A stretch of 18,818 nt of DNA from contig QIKU01000022.1 in NCBI GenBank assembly GCA_003232015.1, positions 1-18,818 on the forward strand, read 5' to 3'. Each line of letters starts with the position of its first letter. The first letter of the stretch is position 1. The notes under the pieces were generated by a model. It had not been told where the DNA came from. It made no database searches and saw only the letters and a program-made list of their open reading frames with translations. This DNA comes from Gammaproteobacteria bacterium. GTDB lineage: Bacteria > Pseudomonadota > Gammaproteobacteria > UBA6429. Shown piece after piece: positions 1 to 7,681 of this stretch. A program made the translations under genes and the position numbers.

Positions 1-166
1 AACTGTAGGTTTTTATTTCTATAAATTCTGCGGATATTTTTTTGATTGCCGAAAGTTTATTTAAAATAAAGTTTAAATCCTTATTGTCGGCAACAACCAC
101 ACTGGAAAATAGAACTCCCAATGTTATCCATAATAATATTTTGACAATGTTATTTAGTTTCATCAT
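1..166 (-). CDS. LolA-like periplasmic carrier protein of the aryl-polyene cluster (partial, N-terminus only)
   Basis: The left edge cuts this gene, leaving about 55 codons. The start is an ATG-ATG pair at 166/163. The first ATG overlaps the end of the upstream acyltransferase gene by 17 nt, so the two are probably translationally coupled. The protein opens with a signal peptide: a basic MMKLNNIVK start, a hydrophobic stretch ILLWITLGVLFSSVVV, and a likely cleavage at VVA-D. The mature start has the pattern seen at the beginning of LolA-family proteins (LNFILNKLS...ISAEFIEIKT, where LolA has an A-x-F followed by polar residues). LolA-like proteins (COG2834) are regular members of aryl-polyene clusters and are thought to help move the product or its lipid carrier through the periplasm. 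The family call rests on this short segment plus context. Any secreted beta-sheet protein remains possible. Confidence 0.6.
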   Translation of the reverse strand, partial: MMKLNNIVKILLWITLGVLFSSVVVADNKDLNFILNKLSAIKKISAEFIEIKTYS

Positions 167-1079
167 TCCAGAAGTCATAAAAATTAAACCAGTTATACGG
201 CGACTTTATAATATAATGCTCCAGTCGGGAAACATATGTTTGTGTCCAATATTGTATTTCTTGATCTCTTTTTTTGCGATCAATATTCAGGCCATCTGAT
301 ATTAATTCAACATGAAGGTCATAGTTGTTACCGCCCTGGTATAAGCCACAAAATAGTACAACCGGTACTTTTAAAATTGATGCCATCAACATCGGGCCCG
401 CCGGGAAATCGACCTTATCACCTAGCAGCGTGCATTGTGTTTTTCGTTCCCCTTCGGTTACTCTATCGCCCAACATACCGACAAAATAACCCTCATCAAT
501 CGCCTGCTGCATTTGTAAAAGTGCATCGTTGTCAGCAAGATTAATCACGGTATCCGCAACATCTGGATTCAGTTCATCAAAAATCCGGGTAAGCATTTGA
601 TTATGCTCGCGATACATAAGTACCTTTAAGCGCACATGGCTATCTTTAACCGCCAATGAACGCAAAACTTCAAAACTACCATGATGCGAACCTAATAAAA
701 TACCGCCTTTACCCTGTGCCGTGTAGTCATCCAGAATTTTTCTTCCGTGGATATTTATCTTAAATTTATCATGTTGATCGGTTAAAAAAAACACACGATC
801 TAAAATGGTGGCTGAAAAATGGTGGATATGCTTTGCAATAGTAATAAAAGAAATTTTTGCTCCATTCTTTGCACAGTTTATGCGCCTAAAATAATTTTTA
901 GATGAACGAACAACCGTTGGCGAGGTAAGAAAGAAATAGGCAGTAATAGGGTATAAAATAATTCTTGCGGTAGGGCGGCCAATATTTAAAGCAATCCAGC
1001 AAATTAATTTGAGAGTGAAAGAGTTACTTCTCTCGGTGCTTTCTTTCCAATTTGTGCTTTTTTCAGCTGCATTGCTCAT
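150..1079 (-). CDS. LpxL/HtrB-like lysophospholipid-type acyltransferase of the aryl-polyene cluster
   Basis: A 309-residue inner-membrane acyltransferase of the LpxL/LpxM superfamily. The catalytic H-x4-E motif is present (GSHHGSFE, His132 and Glu137 from the ATG start). It is followed by the family block GDRVTEGER...LLGDKVDFPAGP, and a hydrophobic N-terminal anchor lies near residues 26-55. I chose the ATG at 1079, 7 nt after the dehydratase stop. It gives the short NWKESTERSN lead-in typical of cluster members. An in-frame TTG at 1112 would add 11 residues and overlap the previous gene by 26 nt, without a better ribosome site. In aryl-polyene clusters this enzyme is believed to transfer an acyl or polyene chain onto a lipid acceptor. 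Lipid A acylation is an alternative, but the operon position, downstream of ACP, ligase and dehydratase genes, argues for pigment assembly. Confidence 0.85.
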   Translation of the reverse strand: MSNAAEKSTNWKESTERSNSFTLKLICWIALNIGRPTARIILYPITAYFFLTSPTVVRSSKNYFRRINCAKNGAKISFITIAKHIHHFSATILDRVFFLTDQHDKFKINIHGRKILDDYTAQGKGGILLGSHHGSFEVLRSLAVKDSHVRLKVLMYREHNQMLTRIFDELNPDVADTVINLADNDALLQMQQAIDEGYFVGMLGDRVTEGERKTQCTLLGDKVDFPAGPMLMASILKVPVVLFCGLYQGGNNYDLHVELISDGLNIDRKKRDQEIQYWTQTYVSRLEHYIIKSPYNWFNFYDFWNDETK

Positions 1080-1086
1080 AATAAAT

Positions 1087-1416
1087 TTACTTAGTCCCAA
1101 CCTGCTCTTCAAGCTTTATCTCGCCTTGTGCCACCAGTTCACCATTGTTGTATACGGAAAATTTTATTTTTGAATGCCCGGAACTTGCAAGAATCTTATC
1201 CTCAAGATGTACTGTTACCTCCTGTTCTGCAAGTAAAGGCTGCGAGAATTTTACACTGCTAAAGCCTGTTATTTTAAATGTGCTGTCCTGTTGCAAAATA
1301 ATGCTGGCGACTTCATCCAGAATAACAACGCCCGGGACAATCGGGTTGCCTGGGAAATGCCCCGCCAAACAGGAGTGATCTTTTTTTATCTGGAATGATG
1401 TATGTGCGGTTGGCAT
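1087..1416 (-). CDS. ApeI-like 3-hydroxyacyl-ACP dehydratase (hot-dog fold)
   Basis: A 109-residue single hot-dog protein. Residues 19-30 read GHFPGNPIVPGV, the FabA/FabZ/ApeI signature with the putative catalytic His20, followed by the acidic pair Asp34-Glu35 on the central helix. It is shorter than FabZ (about 150 residues) and matches the compact dehydratases of aryl-polyene systems. These remove water from 3-hydroxyacyl-ACP intermediates to create the conjugated double bonds. In the studied Xenorhabdus pathway, ApeI is reported to work together with a second hot-dog protein, ApeP. No such partner lies in this window, so it would have to be encoded further left. The gene starts 14 nt after the ligase stop and belongs to the same operon. 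Use in fatty-acid synthesis is possible but unlikely in this setting. Confidence 0.85.
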   Translation of the reverse strand: MPTAHTSFQIKKDHSCLAGHFPGNPIVPGVVILDEVASIILQQDSTFKITGFSSVKFSQPLLAEQEVTVHLEDKILASSGHSKIKFSVYNNGELVAQGEIKLEEQVGTK

Positions 1417-1430
1417 TGTCTGATTTTTAT

Positions 1431-2780
1431 CTACCCTGTTTTAGATTTACATTGACACGATAATTCAATAAGTGCCTGTCGGGTTAGCTTTCCGGTTTTA
1501 TTATAAGGTAAACTTTTCACCGTATATATTGGACGAGGAATAAAAACACGGTCGACCTTCTGTGCTAACTCTACTGAAATTTGCTTGGTGGTTAATTGTT
1601 CAGTTACCACAAACGCCGTTAGCCGCGATACTTCATTATTATCATCCGGTAAATAAACCGCAGCATCATCCACACCTTCAATCGATTCAAGTTTGAGCTT
1701 TAAATCAGACAAAGAACCACGCTTGCCAGCAACATTTACCATGTCATCATCCCTGCCTAATAGCTTAAAGTGATGCTCATCTTCAACCTTAACAACATCA
1801 TTTAAGGTAATGTCTTTGTCCATATAGGGCGCATCTATGTACGCTTTATTGCCAGCTGGGTAAATACGTATACCTTTATATAGTTGCCAGGTTTGTTCTT
1901 TTAAGGTTTCACGCGAGGCCATTGAACCCACTTCCGTACAACCAAATATTTCCTTAACCGTTGCTTTCATTTTATCTTCCACCTGCATCGCCACTTCACT
2001 GCGCAAGGGCGCTGTTGCGGATATAATAAACCCAATATTTTTCCACTGTATATTACTGGTCGAGGCACAGGCTCGCAAATGCACTGGCGTTGTTATTAGA
2101 ATAACAGCCTGCGGTGCAGACTCAATCGCTCGGCGAATATCTTCAGGGTAGAAAGGTCGGCCAGCATAAACAGGACAGGTATTTTGCAAACTGTAAAGAA
2201 TGGATGTTTCAAGGCCATACATATGTTGCGGCGGTACGGTTGAAACAATGTAGGCCGGATTCTTATCCAGCCCAAACCGATCCGCGGCCATCTGCGCTCC
2301 CATTACCAGCGCTTTCCATGTTTTGCTGTTACCCTGCGGCTTACCCGTGCTGCCCGAAGTAAAGGCTATCGCAGCTACCTGCTCGCCATCAATAGCAGGG
2401 GTTTTAATTTTGTTATTTGATTCCGTTGATTTATTTTCTTTTTTAAACAGTTTGCGTACATTTAACTGTTCCAGCTCTAACGCCTCTAATTTTTCTTCAG
2501 TAAGGCAATAGCTATCAGCATAATCTTCTACTACGGCATAGAGTGTTTCGAACACCCTGTTTTGCGGCAATAAATTTGTCTGGCCTTTTACGATAACCGC
2601 AGCAAAAGTCACCATAAAATAATAACGGTCTTCACATAAATTAATTGCATATTGATTGTTTGGTAGATGCGCGGCCACATGCATCACATCCGCCAGAAAT
2701 TGCGCATGCGTTATCTCAAGCTGCTCATTCCAGGCAACCAGCGAATCGCTATCTGCATGCTGTGTAAGGTTTAATTTCAT
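1431..2780 (-). CDS. AMP-forming acyl/aryl-ACP ligase (ApeH/XanA2-like)
   Basis: A 449-residue member of the ANL adenylating superfamily. Visible core motifs are the phosphate loop FTSGSTGKPQG (about 140-150), FGCTEVG (about 279-285), the hinge region GRDDDMVNVAGKR (about 342-354) and the C-terminal YNKTGK with the adenylation lysine near Lys431. It is shorter than typical acyl-CoA synthetases (over 500 residues), like the ligases of aryl-polyene clusters. Those activate an aromatic acid and load it onto the cluster ACP. In Xanthomonas, XanA2 is described as doing this with hydroxybenzoate, which fits the chorismatase next to this operon. The ATG overlaps the stop of the membrane-protein gene by one base (TAATG), so translation is probably coupled. 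Specificity (3-hydroxybenzoate, 4-hydroxybenzoate or coumarate-like) cannot be read here. Confidence 0.85.
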   Translation of the reverse strand: MKLNLTQHADSDSLVAWNEQLEITHAQFLADVMHVAAHLPNNQYAINLCEDRYYFMVTFAAVIVKGQTNLLPQNRVFETLYAVVEDYADSYCLTEEKLEALELEQLNVRKLFKKENKSTESNNKIKTPAIDGEQVAAIAFTSGSTGKPQGNSKTWKALVMGAQMAADRFGLDKNPAYIVSTVPPQHMYGLETSILYSLQNTCPVYAGRPFYPEDIRRAIESAPQAVILITTPVHLRACASTSNIQWKNIGFIISATAPLRSEVAMQVEDKMKATVKEIFGCTEVGSMASRETLKEQTWQLYKGIRIYPAGNKAYIDAPYMDKDITLNDVVKVEDEHHFKLLGRDDDMVNVAGKRGSLSDLKLKLESIEGVDDAAVYLPDDNNEVSRLTAFVVTEQLTTKQISVELAQKVDRVFIPRPIYTVKSLPYNKTGKLTRQALIELSCQCKSKTG

Positions 2781-3400
2781 TAGCGGCTGCGCTGCACATT
2801 TATTAACTGTTTAATAAAAACAATAAACCCCGGATGCTCTAAATTTCGTAATACAATTCTACGTAACAGGTATTCGAGCATCACAAAGAGCACCACTAAA
2901 ATATAGTTTAAAAAATTAGTAATGTAAGACCATGTTTCCATATCGTAAAAGAAGGCAACCAACATTGATTCTATAGAAAGAAACAGAAAAAATAATACCC
3001 ACATGCAGGTTACAAAGCGGGTGTATTTTTTTTCTTTTTCAACCAACGGAGTGGTTCTTATTTTTTGTGCAATGCTTGTAATAAAAGCCGTTTGCCCGCC
3101 CATCAAGGTTTTACCAAACACATAAGCCAACACCAGAGGAATAAGCACCGGCGGTAAAAAGACAACAAGCTGTGCTTTATAAATTAAAATTGCACCAATA
3201 AGCAGGCTTAATAGTAACAACCCCATTGCCAGCCATTTGTGGCTCTGCAAAACATTTTGCAGCGCTATCATCAGCAACAGTACAATGATATAAATACCAG
3301 CAAACAGGTATTGTTCAATTACAACCAGATAATGCACTAAAAATGGATAGCTGATGCTGGCCAGCAAAACCAGTAACTTCCAGTGTTGTTTCTTTAACAC
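2780..3400 (-). CDS. COG4648-type polytopic membrane protein of the aryl-polyene cluster
   Basis: A 206-residue inner-membrane protein with about six hydrophobic segments, roughly at 8-27, 30-49, 56-73, 78-96, 129-150 and 158-180. Between the fourth and fifth lies FGKTLMGGQTAFITSIAQKI, which matches the conserved FG-x-TL...PLI-x-x-IA loop I associate with the COG4648 membrane family found between ACP and ligase genes in aryl-polyene clusters. Its biochemical role is not established; anchoring the assembly line or moving the product are common guesses. The start is GTG at 3400, because no upstream ATG lies in frame and the N-terminus KKQHWKLLVLLAS is a good first membrane segment. No strong ribosome site is visible. 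It starts 40 nt after the ACP stop and runs directly into the ligase gene. Confidence 0.75.
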   Translation of the reverse strand: MLKKQHWKLLVLLASISYPFLVHYLVVIEQYLFAGIYIIVLLLMIALQNVLQSHKWLAMGLLLLSLLIGAILIYKAQLVVFLPPVLIPLVLAYVFGKTLMGGQTAFITSIAQKIRTTPLVEKEKKYTRFVTCMWVLFFLFLSIESMLVAFFYDMETWSYITNFLNYILVVLFVMLEYLLRRIVLRNLEHPGFIVFIKQLINVQRSR

Positions 3401-3440
3401 GGTGTTTAGTCTATTAAAGTTGGGGTAACAAAATTATAGT

Positions 3441-3716
3441 TTACTGCTGCTTGTTTTTTTCGATATGTTCGCTTAACTGGCGCAAAGTTGAAAAAATAGT
3501 GGCATTCTCGGGGTCGTCAGAACGTAGCTGAAACCCGTATTTCTGGGAAATGGCCATGGCTATTTCCAGTGCGTCGATAGAGTCTAGCCCCAACCCCTCA
3601 CGAAACAAAGGTGCTTCCGGCTCAATTTCAACAGCACTGATATCTTCCAGATTAAGCGCCTCTACAATTAATGCTGCAACCTCTAATTCTCTCTCACTGT
3701 GCTGACTACCGGACAT
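3441..3716 (-). CDS. Acyl carrier protein of the aryl-polyene/xanthomonadin type (ApeE/XanC-like)
   Basis: A 91-residue acyl carrier protein. The phosphopantetheine site is GLGLDSIDALE with Ser46, preceded by the usual acidic helix and the EAPLFREGLG loop. I chose the ATG at 3716 because GGGGAG lies 4 nt upstream as a Shine-Dalgarno sequence. An in-frame TTG at 3728 would put that site inside the gene. The carrier would hold the aromatic starter and the growing polyene chain as thioesters in the cytoplasm. It is the first gene of the leftward operon and sits about 36 nt downstream of the predicted transcription start. Only one ACP is seen, as described for XanC in Xanthomonas, whereas Xenorhabdus-type clusters carry two adjacent ones. 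A second ACP outside the window cannot be excluded. Confidence 0.88.
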   Translation of the reverse strand: MSGSQHSERELEVAALIVEALNLEDISAVEIEPEAPLFREGLGLDSIDALEIAMAISQKYGFQLRSDDPENATIFSTLRQLSEHIEKNKQQ

Positions 3717-3758
3717 ACTGCTCCCCAAAACTGTCTGTACTTGCCAATAAAAGCCAAA

Positions 3759-3767
3759 ATTATAGCA
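3759..3767 (-). promoter_or_regulatory. Extended -10 promoter of the aryl-polyene operon
   Basis: On the minus strand this reads TGCTATAAT, a perfect TGn-TATAAT extended -10 element. The nearest -35-like hexamer, TTGTCA, is 20 nt upstream of the -10, which is too far for a normal -35 and fits an extended -10 promoter that does not need one. The predicted start near 3752 leaves a leader of about 36 nt before the ACP ATG. The divergent chorismatase would need its own promoter in the same 200-bp gap; a weak TATAAA at 3858-3863 on the plus strand is the best candidate, without a good -35. Confidence 0.6.
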
Positions 3768-3915
3768 GAAACACCCTGATAAGTTGACAAAATGCGTCTA
3801 ACGGGTGCTGATTGCGCCACACTGCCACTGATAACTCCATTAAAATCATATTGTTAGTATAAATCCTGCGCTTATTTTCAAGTCAATCTCCTGTTTATGC
3901 CCATTTTGCGATAAA

Positions 3916-4989
3916 ATGGCATCATCCACTCTTAAAAATACTGGAAGAATGCACAAAATGTCTGTGGCTCATATCACTCCGCCTGGTCCACTCTTTTCGC
4001 CCGGTAATGCCCCCTTTAGCATTGCTTTTGCTCAGGCTGAACAAATTCAGGCGCTCGACAAAGAAAAAATTATAACCACTATTCATTTTAACGCATCGGA
4101 ACAACCGGCACCCAAAGATCCGGAAACCTTTAATATTGTACTACCGTCATTATCAGCTCCCAATTATTCTGAAGTCTGGATTGCACGTGATAAGCTTGTT
4201 TCAGGTCAGCAGGGTGATATTAAATTTAGAAAAAATAATGAGATTTTATTTGGCAAAATTTGTCTTGACGAGTCTCAGTTTGACTCACTGGAAGATTGCA
4301 GCAAACACGCCTATTCGTCGGTGCTGAATTTTATAAATAAAAAAGAGTTTCCACATTTAGTTCGCATCTGGAATTATTTTCCTGAAATTAATGGTAGCCT
4401 CGATTCAGTTGAACGTTATCAGTCTTTTTGCATTGGCCGCTACAGTGCCTACCAGAATGTAACAGAGTTCGAGCGCACCTTGCCTGCAGCAACGGCCATT
4501 GGCTCTTATGGCAAAGGCTTTATTATCTATTTTATTGCAACAACAAAAGCCGGCGTACAGGTTGAAAACCCACGGCAGATCAGCGCCTACCACTACCCGG
4601 AAAAGTACAGCCCTAAAAGCCCTTCTTTTGCACGGGCAACACTCAAGCACTGGCCGTCAGTGACGCATTTCTTTATTTCTGGAACTGCCAGCATTGTTGG
4701 ACACGAAACGCTGCATGAAGAAAATGTTTTGATACAACTGGAAGAAACACTCAATAATATTGACGCACTGGTTACAACCGTTCGCGACACCCACCAGCAA
4801 CCTATTCATGACATTACTAATCTGTCATTAATGAAAGTTTATATCCGCCACCCTGAGCATTATAAAATAATACGGGAAGCCTTATCACAACGAATGGGCA
4901 AGAATGTTTCGATTATTTATTTACAAGGGGATATTTGCCGGGAAAAACTATTACTGGAAATTGAAGCTTTTGCTGAATTCCCGCATTAG
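3916..4989 (+). CDS. Chorismatase, probable 3-hydroxybenzoate synthase (XanB2/Hyg5-like)
   Basis: A 357-residue cytoplasmic enzyme of the chorismatase (FkbO/Hyg5/XanB2) family, which hydrolyses chorismate and releases pyruvate. Family blocks visible are RIWNYFPEIN, ERYQSFCIGR, LPAATAIGS, VENPRQISAYHYP, FISGTASIVGHET and the C-terminal ICREKLLLEIEAF. Glu348 would be the catalytic glutamate. Cys341 sits exactly seven residues before it, the spacing I recall for Cys327/Glu334 of Hyg5, which marks enzymes making 3-hydroxybenzoate rather than dihydroxycyclohexadienoate. The start is uncertain. ATG at 3916 gives the longest form, but ATG at 3958 has a GGAAGA about 9 nt upstream and better spacing. 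The gene is divergent from the pigment operon and probably supplies its aromatic starter. XanB2 is reported to make both 3- and 4-hydroxybenzoate, so this protein may also feed ubiquinone synthesis. Confidence 0.88.
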   Translation: MASSTLKNTGRMHKMSVAHITPPGPLFSPGNAPFSIAFAQAEQIQALDKEKIITTIHFNASEQPAPKDPETFNIVLPSLSAPNYSEVWIARDKLVSGQQGDIKFRKNNEILFGKICLDESQFDSLEDCSKHAYSSVLNFINKKEFPHLVRIWNYFPEINGSLDSVERYQSFCIGRYSAYQNVTEFERTLPAATAIGSYGKGFIIYFIATTKAGVQVENPRQISAYHYPEKYSPKSPSFARATLKHWPSVTHFFISGTASIVGHETLHEENVLIQLEETLNNIDALVTTVRDTHQQPIHDITNLSLMKVYIRHPEHYKIIREALSQRMGKNVSIIYLQGDICREKLLLEIEAFAEFPH

Positions 4990-5006
4990 CCCTGTTTAAA
5001 ATAAAC

Positions 5007-5031
5007 TACCCCGCAGCAAGCTGACGGGGTA
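5007..5031. repeat. Palindromic element A, possible terminator
   Basis: The arms TACCCCGCAGC and GCTGACGGGGTA pair as an 11-bp stem around an AA loop, with one bulged A. It begins 18 bases after the chorismatase stop. On the plus strand no T-run follows, so it would be an atypical terminator there. On the minus strand the sequence after the stem is T-rich (TAGTTTATTTT). The same core CAGCAAGCTG recurs in element C downstream, which suggests a repeat family rather than a lone terminator. Confidence 0.6.
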
Positions 5032-5047
5032 TTAACGCCTTAAATAT

Positions 5048-5130
5048 TGTAGCCCGGATGGAATGCAATGGAATCCGGGAAATGTGTGGCACTCGTCTCC
5101 CGGATTACGCTGCGCTACATCCAGGCTACA
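5048..5130. repeat. REP-like imperfect inverted repeat, 83 bp (element B)
   Basis: The outer arms 5048-5080 and 5098-5130 are inverted copies of each other with 26 of 33 positions matching, around a 17-base loop. They begin TGTAGCCCGGATG and end CATCCAGGCTACA, with ATCCGGGA/TCCCGGAT in the inner part. The motif GTAGCCCGGATG...ATCCGGG is, from general knowledge, a widespread extragenic palindrome in gammaproteobacterial genomes. Such elements are often multicopy and may be moved by REP-associated (RAYT) transposases. No transposase is present here. One arm (5048-5080) has drifted from the other mainly in its middle. Confidence 0.75.
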
Positions 5131-5147
5131 CAGTTCGCTTTTTATAT

Positions 5148-5169
5148 CTGCGCAGCAAGCTGCGGGGAA
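5148..5169. repeat. Palindromic element C, degraded copy of element A
   Basis: The core CGCAGC-AA-GCTGCG (5151-5164) is a perfect 6-bp stem with an AA loop. The right flank GGGGA matches element A, while the left flank is TCTG instead of CCCC. It therefore looks like the same repeat as element A with one decayed arm. It lies 61 to 82 bases beyond the end of the chemoreceptor gene, on its downstream side. Confidence 0.5.
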
Positions 5170-5229
5170 TTAAACTCAAAACGATTAACTCAGGCCGATA
5201 AAAGAAACAGTGTCCTTCGCTATCGTAGT

Positions 5230-7113
5230 TTAGCTTTTAAGCTGGAAACGGTGCACTACACTATTGAGTTCTTCAGTTAAGCGGTTTAAATCCTTGCTGG
5301 CATCAAGCACCTGAGTAGCGCCAACCGCATTCCTTTCCGAGATAAGATTAATATCAACAATATTACGATTAATTTCTTCCGCTACGCCTGTTTGCTCTTC
5401 TGCCGCACTGGCAATCTGGGTGTTCATATCATTAATCGTGCTAACAGAACTGGTGATGGTGTTCAGAGATGCGCCTGCATCACCCGCCTGTTTAACCGTT
5501 TGCTCAGCGCGTTCACGACCTTGCTCCATTGTGCTCACCGCATTACGAATACCTGACTGTAGCTTTTCTATCATTGCCTGAATTTCATTGGTTGATTGCT
5601 GGGTACGACTCGCCAGTGTTCTTACTTCGTCGGCAACAACAGCAAACCCACGACCCTGCTCACCTGCACGTGCCGCTTCAATTGCAGCGTTGAGTGCTAA
5701 CAAATTAGTTTGCTCGGCAATGCCACGAATAACATCGAGGATAGTGCCAATGGACTCACTATCATCACGTACTTCATTAATAACGATACTGGCATTTTCA
5801 ACCTCATTTACAAGCTGCTCAATAGAGCTGATGGTTTCATTAACAACACTCTGGCCGGTATTCACCTCAGTATCGGCATGACTTGCCGCATCAGCCGCGC
5901 TGCTGGCATTGCGTGCAACTTCCGTAACAGTGGACGACATTTCATTCATTGCTGTTGCAACTTGCTCAATGCTTAGCTGTTGTTCATTTAAACTACTTTG
6001 TGTCGACTTTGTAATCGTCACCATTTCATGCGCGGATGTACCAAGACGACCGGCTATAATATTTATCAGCTCAATTATTTCACGCAACTGAATAGTGGTC
6101 TGCTGCATCGCCTTCTGTAGCTGGCCAATTTCGGCCGTTGAAGTCACTTCAATATCGGTGGTTAAATCACCCGCGGCAATCTTGTTCAAATTCGTTACAA
6201 CATCACCAAGGGGTTTAAGCATATAACGCATATAAACATACAGACCTATTAGCGCAAAAATAACGATCAAGGCTGTTAGGCCATACGCAAGCATGTTGAT
6301 ATTTTGAAGAGCGGTATAAGACTGGGTATAGTCCTTTTCAATAACAAGATGGGCGAGTGGAACACCTTTGTTATTGCTAATGGGCAGTATTGTAACAGCG
6401 CCAATACGACCTCTCATATCATGCTGTTGCAAGCTGCTTTCCCCTAGTACGGGTAGTTCAATGTGCTCCACGGGAAGGACGTTTTCTTTTGCCCTTGTGC
6501 TGTATTCAGTTTTACCCGACTCGCTAACAATGATAAGTTCTGAATGGTCATTTTTTTTGAAATCTTCGATAGCGTCTTGCAAATTACGCGCAAAAATACC
6601 CACACCGATGGTTTTCCCACGCATTGTAAGCGGGAAGGCAACAATAGCAACGAGGCGGCCATCTTCAGCACGCTCTATTCCTCGCATAACCTTACCGGTT
6701 GTAATTGCCTGCATGACGAGTGATTTATTCGTTTTACCCTTAAATGCCTGTGGTGCTGAAAAGAGGACATTGCCATCAAGATCAGCCAACTGCATACGTG
6801 AAATAACCCTGGAAGCAGACAACAGGTTGAAGGTAGTCGTGGCACCTTCCTTAAGCGCCTCACTGTCTTTATTAAGCAGCGCCTTACGCGTTGCACGGTC
6901 ACGCGCCAGTATCGACGTGCCGGGCACCATCTTATCCATCTGGCTATCAACAATCTTCTTCCACAGAACCGCTTTCCCTGAAATGGTCGCATCAGCAAAC
7001 ATGCCTTCAATATGCCCCTGCGAGAGCATGCTGGTGCCAATCTGGGTAAAGGATGCCAGCAGCGTTACAATGCTGGCACCGATTGTGACTTTTGCACGTA
7101 AAGTTAAGCTCAT
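5230..7113 (-). CDS. Methyl-accepting chemotaxis protein with periplasmic Cache-like sensor
   Basis: A 627-residue transmembrane chemoreceptor. It has TM1 at about 8-30, a periplasmic sensory region at about 32-272, TM2 at about 274-297, a HAMP domain at about 298-350 and a C-terminal signalling coiled coil. The conserved hairpin tip [20 protein letters not shown] and [15 protein letters not shown] identify the kinase-control tip that contacts CheA/CheW. The sensor contains [12 protein letters not shown] and [12 protein letters not shown]...[12 protein letters not shown], a pattern like Cache (PAS-like) domains, so small-molecule sensing is likely, but the ligand is unknown. There is no NWETF-like CheR/CheB tether at the C-terminus (it ends HRFQLKS). 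The gene starts 30 nt after a secreted rhodanese gene, with AAGG as ribosome site, and shares its sigma-28 promoter. Confidence 0.93.
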   Translation of the reverse strand: MSLTLRAKVTIGASIVTLLASFTQIGTSMLSQGHIEGMFADATISGKAVLWKKIVDSQMDKMVPGTSILARDRATRKALLNKDSEALKEGATTTFNLLSASRVISRMQLADLDGNVLFSAPQAFKGKTNKSLVMQAITTGKVMRGIERAEDGRLVAIVAFPLTMRGKTIGVGIFARNLQDAIEDFKKNDHSELIIVSESGKTEYSTRAKENVLPVEHIELPVLGESSLQQHDMRGRIGAVTILPISNNKGVPLAHLVIEKDYTQSYTALQNINMLAYGLTALIVIFALIGLYVYMRYMLKPLGDVVTNLNKIAAGDLTTDIEVTSTAEIGQLQKAMQQTTIQLREIIELINIIAGRLGTSAHEMVTITKSTQSSLNEQQLSIEQVATAMNEMSSTVTEVARNASSAADAASHADTEVNTGQSVVNETISSIEQLVNEVENASIVINEVRDDSESIGTILDVIRGIAEQTNLLALNAAIEAARAGEQGRGFAVVADEVRTLASRTQQSTNEIQAMIEKLQSGIRNAVSTMEQGRERAEQTVKQAGDAGASLNTITSSVSTINDMNTQIASAAEEQTGVAEEINRNIVDINLISERNAVGATQVLDASKDLNRLTEELNSVVHRFQLKS

Positions 7114-7143
7114 ACGTAATGGCCTTAAATTGTGGATATATTG

Positions 7144-7563
7144 TTACTCGACAGGGTAGCCCGCAGTTTTCCATGCAGGGAAACCATCACGGAAATAATA
7201 GACCTTACTATAGCCCCAGCCCACTGCCTTGGCACTTGCTTTTGAACTTCTCATGCAGCTTTCGCCATTGCAATAAATAACCACCGCGTCATTTTTCTTA
7301 ATTTCCTTACCCATGCTGGCTTCGTTGAGTTTCTTTTTTAACTCAATGTGAATCGCGTCAGGAATACGTCCAGCGCCCCAGTCCTTATCGGAACGGACAT
7401 CGAGAAAAATACTGCCCTTGTCAAACAACGCTTTTGCTTCTGTAGCCGTAACTGTTTTGGCACCATCAATGCTCATCGGTGAAACCTTGCCAGCAGATTG
7501 AACCGATGCAATAACAGTAAAGCCCAATATGACGGCTAATAATTTTGATGTCATGTTTCTCAT
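7144..7563 (-). CDS. Secreted single-domain rhodanese, co-transcribed with the chemoreceptor
   Basis: A 139-residue protein with a signal peptide (MRNMTSKLLAVILGFTVIAS, cleavage probably near VQSA-G) followed by one rhodanese domain at about 38-138. Family marks are FLDVRSDKDWGAGRIPDAIHI, the active loop YCNGESCMRSSKA with catalytic Cys98, and GYSKVYYFRDGFPAWKTAGYP. Rhodaneses carry a persulfide on this cysteine and transfer sulfane sulfur. The second cysteine, Cys103, at the end of the loop could form a disulfide or take part in exchange. A strong AAGGAG lies 9 nt before the ATG. Both the export signal and the intact active site suggest activity in the periplasm. It is the first gene after a sigma-28 promoter and lies 30 nt before a chemoreceptor whose sensor also faces the periplasm. 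Confidence 0.9.
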   Translation of the reverse strand: MRNMTSKLLAVILGFTVIASVQSAGKVSPMSIDGAKTVTATEAKALFDKGSIFLDVRSDKDWGAGRIPDAIHIELKKKLNEASMGKEIKKNDAVVIYCNGESCMRSSKASAKAVGWGYSKVYYFRDGFPAWKTAGYPVE

Positions 7564-7681
7564 AAACTATATCTCCTTAAGACCAAAGTTGTGTTTTCGG
7601 GTGCCTGTTACATATTTACCCACGACTTAACTTCAAAAGCGCCGTTCAAGCAAATAAAAGAATCCTGCAGGCACAACAACT

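Noticed and set aside
42..299. An 85-codon plus-strand frame at the left edge.
   Set aside because: It lies opposite the LolA-like start and the acyltransferase end, both of which are supported by signal peptide and motifs on the minus strand.
3784..3789. A perfect TTGACA on the plus strand, as a -35 for the chorismatase gene.
   Set aside because: No acceptable -10 hexamer is found 16-18 bases downstream (GCTGAT at best). It probably occurs by chance.
5068..5280. A 70-codon plus-strand frame across the palindromic repeats.
   Set aside because: It runs through the inverted repeats and into the 3' end of the chemoreceptor gene. The translated sequence has no family features, so the region is better explained as extragenic repeats.
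6368..7159. A 263-codon open frame on the plus strand opposite the chemoreceptor.
   Set aside because: It is antisense to the clearly coding sensor and membrane part of the receptor, has no recognisable domain or ribosome site, and its composition is that of a shadow frame.
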